Origin: Galeopsis tetrahit
Lineage: Eukaryota; Streptophyta; Magnoliopsida; Lamiales; Lamiaceae
Length of the DNA: 64,000 bases
Direction of reading: 5' to 3'
NCBI GenBank assembly: GCA_963675135.1
Contig: OY776133.1
Coordinates: 47,337,494 to 47,401,493 of the forward strand
How positions within the stretch are numbered: position 1 is the stretch's first letter; each line of letters begins with the position of its first letter. Made by a program: the position numbers and the translations under genes. This document shows, piece by piece, positions 46,113-55,530 of this stretch. The notes beneath the pieces were generated by a model. The model saw only the letters and a list, made by a program, of their open reading frames with translations, was not told the origin of the DNA and ran no database searches.

Positions 46113-47380
46113 TGTTGGGATATGAATCCTAGGACAAGTCCTAAATGATGATAAAAGATAAGATAAAGTTTTGATAAGCCAAAAGTAGTTTGAATATTTT
46201 CTAAGTGTTGACTGATCTAGTCTAGTTAAGAGAAGTCATCTTGTACAGACCAGTAGAGTTCACACAAGACAAGTATTGTCAAGATAACAAAAGACAAGTA
46301 CGAATTATAAGTACTTTGTATTAATTGTTTAGGTTGTTACTGAGCTATGTTAACATTGTATAGAAGCTCATGATTTTCATATGTAATTGATATAATCATT
46401 GTATAGATTTCTAAGTTGACTAAGCTGTGTTATAAAGCTTAAAGTAATGTAATAGTCTTGTTAGGATTAGATTAGTTGTTACTAAGTCTACTACTGTAAA
46501 AGTTCGCACAAGAAGAAGAAGGATGAAGTCTACACAAGACAGGTGCGCGACCACAAGACTCAACAAGACAAGTCAACATATCAAGATGAAGTTAGTTATT
46601 CAAGCGCGTTAGAAGATAAGGATTGACGAGTTAGTTAGATATAACTAATTAATAATAAACGCGTGGAAGGATAAGAATAACAAGTTGCAAGTTACTTTTC
46701 AAGAAAGGTTGGTTACAACTGACAGGTTCTTGGATTCAGAAGTCTATAAATACCCCAAGGTATTCATTGGTTAAAGACTACTGCAATTCTACATATTGAA
46801 GCATTATTGAAGCATTCAAAGCAAAGTTACTCTCAGAGTTTGAAGTTCAGAAAGCAAGTCGCTAGACAAGTGAAGACTGAAGAAGACTGCTACTGAAGAG
46901 AAGTTTTATTTTTGTTTACTGTTCAAGTTGCTAGATACTTGTAAATCTCTAGTAAGATCGAAGATATACTTGGTAGTATATTCGAGAAGATCTAAGTCTT
47001 ATTTCTTGGGACTTAAAATTATAAGAACACACATATTGCTCGATTGGAAGAGTTAATAGAAACATCACAACTGGGTTTGTGAGAGTGGACATAGACAAGT
47101 TGTCGAACCACTATAAAATCGTTGTGTGTTGTTTACTTTACTGTTTTGTTTGTTTGTTGTTTAATTGTTTAACATACATATCTGAACAAGACTAGTTGAG
47201 TATACATAAAACAGAGTTCTCGAATAAGAAGTTGAGTATAAACTTAAATTGGGCTCATTGATATATTCTGATTTCCGCATTGTACTTTGATATATCGAAA
47301 GAATTTTGAAAAGTCTATTCACCCCCTCTAGACATTTTCACTAGCTTACTCGATATTAAACTCAACTTTGGGGACCTACA
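46113..47380 (+). repeat. 5' LTR of copia A
   Basis: TGTTGGGATATGAATCC to GGGACCTACA. TATAAATA at 46745-46752 is the likely promoter element. The motif TCTATTCACCCCCTCTAGA lies at 47314-47332 near the U5 end and recurs in the B and D families. Confidence 0.95.
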
Positions 47381-47382
47381 AG

Positions 47383-47394
47383 TGGTATCAGAGC
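47383..47394 (+). promoter_or_regulatory. Primer-binding site of copia A
   Basis: TGGTATCAGAGC, two bases after the LTR, the exact complement of the initiator Met tRNA 3' end used by plant copia elements. Confidence 0.92.
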
Positions 47395-47549
47395 AGTAAT
47401 TTACGAACTGCTGTTTCTTGATAACCGACTTAAGACTTAGGGTGAAGTCTTGGTCCGTGTTTGTACGTGCTCTTATTTGTTCTTGATCACTGCTATTGAA
47501 TATATCCTTTTCTTGATACTATACTGTGTTATACTAGTCTTCTTGAATC

Positions 47550-49668
47550 ATGTCGTTAGAAATCAGTGCAAACAAGTTACCCAAGTTCCAGGTTCAGGAC
47601 TACGACTATTAGAAGCTGCGAATGGAAGAGATTTTCAGCTCCACGCACGACCTAATGATCTCTGTTGTCACCGAGGGCCCGATCATGACAATGATCCCAA
47701 ATACTGCTGCCCTCGACAAAGACAAACCAGTTGGTACTCTCGTCAAGAAACCCAGGTCAGATCTAACCTCAGAAGAAATGAGGCCAAATAATTTGGATAG
47801 CTTGGCGAAGAATTACATCTTACACACTCTTCCTAACGAGTATGTGGGACCGTTTAGCTATCATTTGTGAAGGGACTACCCTGATCAAAGAGAGCAAACT
47901 CTCCACTGCTGTCCAAAGATTTGAATCATTTCGAATGAAAGCTGGCGAAACTATCGACCAGCTGGATACTCGTTTTACTAAGATCATGAATGATTTGGAA
48001 GTCCTTGGTAAGTCATATACTCCTCGTGAAATCAATCTTAGGATTCTTAAGAGCTTAGATCCTAGATGGAAAATGGTAAAGATGTTTGTTAAGAATACCC
48101 AGGACATAGACGTATGGAGTGCAGATACCATGTTTCAAACTCTAAAGGCCCATGAGTTTGATCTAGACGAAGATGAACCTGTAGCCAGTAGTGACAGAGA
48201 ACATGCTGTATCGAAGAACGTTGCCTTTAAGTCTAGTTCGTCTAAGTCATCTAAGGTAGACAGGTCGAAGTCTAAGACTAGGTCTGCTTCTGTGAAAGAC
48301 GAGTTAGATACTGATCTTAGTCTAAAGGATCAGGTGAACCTCATGGTTAGAAAGTTCGATAGGCTGAATAAACATTTTGGTAGATATAAGAAGTTCTATA
48401 GAGATCATAGAGCGTCTACTTCTAAGAACTCGTCTGAGACCAGACGAGACCGAAACTCGTCCGAAAGGAGAGACGAAGTCTCGAAAGGTAACAAACGTGA
48501 TAGAGAGTCTGATGATAGGAAGATTCAGCGTTCTGATAGACGTGATAAGCGTAGGGATAAATCTCCTATTAAAAAGGCTACTAATGATCTCTTGTGCTAT
48601 AATTGTGAAAAGCCAGGCCACTACATATATGAATGTCCAGACCTGAGCACTGACGAACGAGAAGAACGCAAAGCACGAAGGGAAAGAAGATACAATCGTG
48701 GCAAGAAGGCAATGATGGCCAATGATGACTCTGAGTCGGATTCAGACGAGTTGCCATCGTCCTCATCTAGCTACCCGTCTGATCCAGATCACGATGAAGC
48801 TTTCATAGTAGACGATGGTCTATGCTGCATGGCTAAAATCGACCAAGAGGTATCATCTGCTACTTCTTTTCAATCATGTGATGAATCGGATTCTGATGAA
48901 AGTGATACTGCCAGTAGTGAAGTAGGGAGTAGTCTTCATCACTCTACTAGTGCTGTTGAAGACGACCTCCTAGTAGCTAATCAGACATTCATTGAAGTCA
49001 GTGATGAGAACATCGCCTTGAAACAAGAAATCATTGATCTTAAGGAAGCTCAGTCCAAAGTAGATCCTAATGTAACAGTCCTAAATGAACGCTTGACTGA
49101 AGAGTTGAGACAACTCAAAGAAAAGTGTGCATTGACAGACAGGTTATATCAAGACCTACTTAAGACACATGCAACTGAGAGAAATGAATTCAATGTTTTA
49201 AAGAGCAAGTGCAATAGACTTGAAGAACGTAATAAGTTCTTAGAGACCGAGGTTGTCGCACTAGATCTCAAACTTACTGACCTGGTTAACTCGTCAAAGA
49301 TTAACCTTGAATTGTCAGATAGGTATAGAGATCCAGCTGACAAGACAGGTATAGGTGCTGAGTCATCTAGCTCGTCTACTCGAGTCATTAAGAACCCTAC
49401 TACTAATAACTCAAGACTTTTGCCAAATGATAAAGGAAAAGGACCAATGATATACGATATTGGAACTCTGTCTAAAGGCACTGTACTTACACAGACTCGA
49501 GTTAACACTCCAATTACCAAGGGAGGTAAAAAGAATGTTAACAACAAGCCTGTTTCGTTTAGAACTAATCTTCAAAGGACCACTAATCGTGGACGACCCA
49601 ACCAGGTCAGATACGAGGATTGGTATCCTGAGGAGACGAGTACTAGACAGGTACAGACTAGACGATAA
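47550..49668 (+). pseudogene. Copia A gag, broken by a stop and a deletion
   Basis: ATG at 47550 begins the usual LPKF...DYDY start. Codon 21 is TAG (47610-47612) where the right-edge copy at 63875 has Trp. The gag domain continues (STHDLM, ILHTLPNEYV) until about 47840, where roughly 15 codons expected from elements B and D are deleted and the frame changes. From 47842 a 608-codon frame runs through MWDRLAIICEG, the rest of the gag domain, a basic Ser-rich region, the CCHC knuckle CYNCEKPGHYIYEC (near 48595-48640) and a coiled-coil acidic C-terminus, ending at TAA 49666-49668. The same frame stays open after that stop to 50034, so the TAA may itself be a mutation. Confidence 0.9.
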
Positions 49669-50096
49669 GAGCCTAGACCTTCTTTCATAAGGCAGTCTCA
49701 GCTCTACTCGTCTAGGCCTAGACAGGTTGCTCCAAAATATCGTACACAAGCTGTTTTATATCCTCCACCTTTGTCTTATGATATTATTAGTGAGGAAAGA
49801 CCTAAACGCGTCTATAAACCGTATGGACCTAATGCATATAAGCCCTATTCTGACTATCATAGACCAGCGCCTGCTCAAGTAGAGATTAAGTCGAAAGGCT
49901 ATCTCAAACGAGTAGACCCGAAATCGACTGATAGGCCAGATAAGGACAACAGGTCTTATTTTGCAACAAATATGGCAGGAAGCTTAAGAGATCAAACTTG
50001 TTCAAGACTCCAATGTACATTTGGATTCCTTTGAACTCGACTAACCCCCCAGGACCCCAATAAACTAGTGGGTACCTAAATTATTGAATATCTTTA

Positions 50097-53000
50097 TTGC
50101 AGGGTCGACTCGACTTGTATAAGAAAGGTGGTTCAGTTGGAGAAACTTGGTACATAGACAGTGGGTGTTCTCACCACATGACTGGTACCAAGGCTTTTCT
50201 CTCTAACTACCATGAGCAAGAAGGACCAAAAGTAATCTTTGGAGATAGCTCTATGGCAATCACGAAAGGATTCAGATACATCAGGAATGGAGATATAGAG
50301 ATTCACAATGTCTCATATGTAGAAGGTTTGAAGTATAATTTGTTATCTGTCTCTCAATTTTGTGACAGTGGCTATAAAGTCTACTTCAAAAGCACCAAGT
50401 GCGAAATATGGGATAAAAGAACTCATACAATTCTACTAGTTGGAGTAAGGCAAGGCAGTGTCTACACTGTGAATTGGAATAGCTGCCCTAGGGATGCTTG
50501 CCTTCTTACTAAAAGTCCTAAAGAAATCAGCTGGCTATGGCACAGACGCCTATGCCATATGAAATTTAAGATAATTAACAAGATCGCAAGAAACTACCTT
50601 GTTGAAGGTATCCCTAATGAAATCTATTACAAATCACAAGTGTGTAACTCGTGCCAAAAAGGTAAACAGGTAAAGGTTTCATTTAAGTCAATTCCTACTC
50701 TCTCAACAAGTAGAGTCCTAGAACTACTACACATGGATCTTCATGGTCCTATAACTCCTCCAACCTTGAATGGTAAAAGGTACACACTTGTTGTTGTAGA
50801 CGACTATTCTAAGTTTACTTGGGTAGTCTTCCTACACAAGAAGAGTGATACACAAACACTTCTACCTGATCTGTTGAAGAAGTTACAAGTTGAGAAGAAC
50901 CAGTCTATTGTCAAGATTCGTAGTGACAAGGGAACTGAGTTCATTAATTGCTATATCCAAGATTTTTGTGCTAAACGTGGTATCCAGCATCTTACTAGTG
51001 CAGCCAGGACACCACAACAGAACGGAGTAGCTGAAAGAAGGAATCGAACTCTCAAAGAAGCCTGTAGAACCATGATAGCCGAGTACAACACACCTCAAAA
51101 GTTTTGGGCTGAAGCTATCAACACTGCATGCCACTCACAGAACAGAAGTGCGATCAATAAAGCGCTAGGCAAGACACCCTATGAGGTTTGGAAAGGTAGA
51201 AAACCCAGAATTTCATATTTCCATATATTTGGTTGTAAGTGTTTCATCCATAACAATGGAAAGAGCAAGTTGAATGCTTTCGATGCTAAAGCAGACAAGG
51301 GGATATTCTTAGGATACTCCTCGACTAGCAAATCATTTAGGGTATTCAACTACTCAACTCTTTGTGTGGAAGAAACACCACATGTGGTTTTCGATGAATC
51401 TCGACAGGACTCGTCTGCCGACAAGATCAGTGAGAAAGTGACTGATCTATCGAATCTGATAAAGAATCAGAGGTATATGAATCCGTTCAAGCCTACAATC
51501 CTTTCATGAAAGCTCTCGAGTCTGATGACAAAGAGAAGGTAAGTGCTCAAGGTAAGTCTTCTAGACCAGCTGACATGCCTGCTCTAGTTGACTCGTCTAC
51601 TCCTAGTAAATCTGTTGATACAAATGATGTTGAAATGCATGATGCTATACCTGATGTAGATGATGATAGTATTCCTGTTAAGAATAGAAAAACATGGAAA
51701 TCTGCTCATGATACTGAAAATATTATTGGTGACTCTACTATTGGTGTGAAGACTAGACGACAACTCTTTGAGTCGCAAGAACAGCCTAGTCCAACTATGT
51801 TTTGCTGGTGTTGTTTTCTCTCATCTATCGAGCCTACCACTGTCAAAGAGGCATTGACTGATAGTAATTGGATCATCGCTATGCAAGACGAGTTGAACCA
51901 GTTTGTTCGAAATGACGTCTGGGAACTTGTCGATAGGCCGAAACATCATAATGTAGTTGGCACTCGATGGATTTTCAAAAACAAGAAAGATGAGAATGAT
52001 GTAGTCGTTAGGAATAAGGCTAGACTAGTAGCCCAAGGCTATTCACAAGCTGAAGGCATAGACTATGATGAAACATATGCTCCTGTTGCTAGACTAGAAG
52101 CCATTCGATTGTTCCTTGCATATGCTGCTCATATGAAGTTTACTGTATATCAAATGGATGTTAAAAGTGCATTTCTTAACGGTATTCTTGCGGAAGAAGT
52201 GTATGTTGAACAACCCCCAGGTTTCGAAGTCAAAGGCGACCAGGTGTACAGATTGAAGAAAGCCTTATACGGACTAAAGCAAGCCTTATACGGACTAAAG
52301 CAAGCTCCAAGAGCATGGTATGATACTCTCTCTCTCTTTCTATTAGAAAATGGTTTTACTAAGGGCAAGATCGATAGAACCTTGTTCAGAAGACAAGAAG
52401 GGAAAGACATTTTACTCGTCCAAATTTACGTAGATGATATCATTTTTGGTTCACCTAACAAAAAGCTGAGTGAAAGTTTCTCAACACTCATGAAAAGTAA
52501 ATTTGAGATGTCTATGATGGGTGAAATGAATTACTTTCTTGGTCTTCAAGTAAAACAGACCCCTGAAGGGATTTTCATAAATCAAGAAAAGTATACTAGA
52601 AATCTACTAGACAAGTGTGGTATTAAGACATGCAAGTCTACTGGAGTACCTATGCTACCTACATACAGGATGGATCCAGACGAACATGGTAAGTGTGCTG
52701 ATCAAACATATTATCGTGGTCTTATTGGTTCATTACTGTACTTGACTGCTAGTAGACCTGATATTGCATTCTCTGTTGGCGTATGTGCTCGATTTCAAGC
52801 CAATCCAAAAGAGAGTCATATGGAAACCACTAAACGGATATTGAAATATTTGAAAGGAACCATCAATCGTGGTATATGGTATCCTTCAAATGATGATTTA
52901 TCTTTAAGTGGCTACTCAGATTCTGATTTTGGTGGCTGTAGAATAGATAGGAAATCTACATCTGGTTCTTGTCAATTCTTAGGCACAAAACTCATTTCAT

Positions 53001-53383
53001 GGTTTTCAAAAAAGCAAACTAGTGTGGCTACCTCTACTACCGAAGCCGAGTACATGGTTGCTGGTAGCTGCTGTAGTCAACTACTTTGGCTCATGCAACA
53101 GCTTATAGATTACAACATATATGAATCAAATGTTCCTATTTTCTGTGATAGTAATAGTGCCATTGCCATTACACAAAATCCTGTTTTGCACACACGTTGT
53201 AAGCATGTTGATGTGAAGCATCATTTCATACGTGATCATGTAGAAAAGAAGGTTATTCGCATGGAAAAGATTCATACTGATTTTCAAAGAGTTGATATTT
53301 TCACAAAACCATTAGCTGAGGCTCGTTTTCGTGAGTTATGCATTAGTCTAGGACTAATTGATCTAGACCCTACTTGCCCATAG
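50097..53383 (+). pseudogene. Copia A pol: protease, integrase, RT, RNase H
   Basis: 50097-51509 carries the retropepsin DSG (residues 21-23), the pre-integrase HHCC region (HRRLCH ... CNSCQKGKQ) and the integrase core with its DDE residues in LLHMDLHGP, VVDDYSKF and PQQNGVAERRNR. 51506-53383 carries RT, with YVDD at residues 308-311, and RNase H (SDSDFGGCRIDRK, TTEAEYMVAGS, FCDSNSAIAI). The two frames overlap by four bases and differ by a frameshift upstream of 51509. A 21-bp tandem duplication (52262-52303) repeats ALYGLKQ in RT. Upstream, 50035-50096 contains stops in each frame that should join gag to protease. Confidence 0.92.
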
Positions 53384-54282
53384 CTATGTACTAACCAGAC
53401 AGGTACATCAAAGAAATAAGGAGACAAGATCACTGGAATAAAGCACTCGTCTACTCGCTCAACAAACAAGTATACAAGGTCAGACAAGATGACCAAACAA
53501 CCCGATGAGGAAGCTGGTAAAGCTGAGGGTAATACTAAGGGAATAAACATTTAAGGGGGAATCTATGATTTCTTAAATATTCTTATGTTGACTCTTAAGT
53601 TTGTTAAAAGTCATCTTGTTCGAACCTTGACTCTTGTTTTAGAATGATATTCATCTTAATTATTCTACTCTACTTGTACCTACGATCATACGTTGCATAA
53701 GACAAGATAGGTACATAAAGTCGTTCGACATTCAGAATAGACAAGCACAGTCGAAGGGGGAACTCGTCTTGTGCGCTTAAGCCTACTCGTCTTGTGCGCT
53801 TAAGTCTACTCGTCTGTTCTGGATAGACTCGAACAGACAAGATAAGTGTTCTTATGATTTAAATACTCTAAGTGTTTAATCAATTCGAATTAAGGGTATT
53901 ATAGTAATTCGATAATGTGAAAATTGGAAAACCCTAGAATTGGATTTATACACTCCCATTTTAATGAGGTGTATACACCCAGTTCGCGCCAAACCCTACT
54001 ACCCTAGATCAGATGAGTTTACTCCTCTGTCCTAACCAATAGGAAAGGCGGATTCTAAATTTTACAATATCAAATCACGTAATATTCTCGATTCCGTAAC
54101 TGAATACCAAAAGGCCCAACCGTTGGATCTAATCCTTCAATCCTGGCCATTGATGCTTAAATTCAGTTTTAACAAAACCCAACACTTACACACTACTCGC
54201 CCCACGTTTTTCTTAACTCTCCTACTCAAGCATTCGATTTCTTGCGAAACCCAAACCTTTATTCTTAATCAATCTATTTACT
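53384..54282 (+). other. Spacer between pol and the long 3' frame of copia A
   Basis: Non-coding. It includes the purine tract AAGGGGGAATCTATGAT near 53553 and AGGGGGAACTCGTC near 53755, resembling the repeated polypurine motifs of Sirevirus elements, and a 23-bp tandem repeat (ACTCGTCTTGTGCGCTTAAG twice, about 53762-53808). These may be internal plus-strand priming sites or signals for expressing the downstream frame; this is inference. Confidence 0.6.
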
Positions 54283-55530
54283 ATGTCGATCATCTCTCTT
54301 TTCGATGTAAGAACTAACATGCAGGCTAGGTTCGACCTAGGCAAGTTCATATCCGAAAGCAAGGTGCATGTGGAACCTTCTGTGTTCTTCAAGGGAAAAC
54401 ACACTGAAGGAAATCAAGAAATTTTGACAAAGTGTAGCAGATGTGGGTTGAAACCCTACTTGGAGGCGTTTCCAGATATCGTCTTGGAGCAGGAGGTGTT
54501 GGAGTTCTATGCCAACGCCACCAGACGAGGTGACTCCATTGAGTCATTTGTTGGAGGAAGTCGAGTGGAAATCACTCGTGATGTTGTGTTCGAGAATCTG
54601 AAGTTGCCCATCGGATCGATTGATGTGGAAAATTATGCCATCGGACAAGAAGCAAGATACCTTAGTATCTTTTGTGGCAAGAAATTAAGGCTGAATCCTG
54701 ATGGAAAGCTCCCAGCTGTCAAGAAGAAGGAGTTGCTGGAGAAGTATAAAACCCTCCTTGACATAGCAAGCAAAATGTTGCTATGCGTCACCGGTTCTTA
54801 TGATTCAGTCACCTTGCAGAAGGCAAGAGTAATGGCTGCTATATATGATGGAATCACCGAAGGCAATTGGTTCAAGTTATTTGTTGATCGACTCATGTAT
54901 TTCGAGAGAAGTGTGCACGTGGACACTGATACTGCTAATTGGGTGGTGTCTGCTGTAGTCGGATTTGGGAACAAGTTATCAATCCTTCTACCCATCTTGT
55001 TGCCAAACAAGACGGAATGGAGCAAAGGAAAGCCATTCCATCCCTTAAAGTTTTATTTGAAGAAGGAGGCATTAAGGAAACAAGTTGCTGCAAGGCCGGC
55101 TGCCCCAAGGCAAGTCTTCATTAATCCTCTTGATGCGATGCCCGAGGCTGCCTCGTCTAGTTCAGAAGAAGACGACTCGGATAGTGAAGATTCTGAGGAG
55201 GAGATCGAGGCCGGAACTAGTGGAAGGCTAGTAGACTATGTGCCAGAAGAGACTGCTTTCGAGCCTGCAGAAGACTCGGAGGAGACTCAGTCAGATGAAG
55301 AGCATGAGAAGGTTGAGAAGACAAGTGCGGATGTTGCTGAAGCCTATCGCCTTGTAAGAGTAGAGTCGAGTCCTTTACAAGACGAGTCGACTCCACAGGT
55401 TGGTTCCTCTTCTCAATCTCTTTCAATTCCTCTCTCTCTCTCCCTCCTGTTCGAACCAAGGCCAGATCACATCGATCTCGTGCCAGACTTGCACCCCAAG
55501 CCTCATAAGTGTTGGCAGTACATCCACTAA
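54283..55530 (+). CDS. Long 3' frame of copia A, N-terminal part
   Basis: 415 codons from an ATG at 54283. Residues ~1-265 form a globular domain with VLEFYANATRRGDSIESF, DVVFENLKLPIG and NKLSILLPILLPN. Similar sequence opens the corresponding frame of element B (PASKLSFVTKISVILPKLLP), and the layout recalls the 'putative plant transposon protein' domain found downstream of pol in plant LTR elements. An acidic Ser/Glu/Asp linker follows (~285-345), then a Ser-rich tail. No signal peptide or membrane span. It ends at 55530, overlapping the next frame, so one frameshift separates the parts. The function is unknown; a role as an envelope is not supported. Confidence 0.75.
   Translation: MSIISLFDVRTNMQARFDLGKFISESKVHVEPSVFFKGKHTEGNQEILTKCSRCGLKPYLEAFPDIVLEQEVLEFYANATRRGDSIESFVGGSRVEITRDVVFENLKLPIGSIDVENYAIGQEARYLSIFCGKKLRLNPDGKLPAVKKKELLEKYKTLLDIASKMLLCVTGSYDSVTLQKARVMAAIYDGITEGNWFKLFVDRLMYFERSVHVDTDTANWVVSAVVGFGNKLSILLPILLPNKTEWSKGKPFHPLKFYLKKEALRKQVAARPAAPRQVFINPLDAMPEAASSSSEEDDSDSEDSEEEIEAGTSGRLVDYVPEETAFEPAEDSEETQSDEEHEKVEKTSADVAEAYRLVRVESSPLQDESTPQVGSSSQSLSIPLSLSLLFEPRPDHIDLVPDLHPKPHKCWQYIH

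Noticed and set aside
52262..52303. RT duplication as a normal family feature
   Set aside because: Element B has a single copy at the same place, so it is specific to A or its subfamily.
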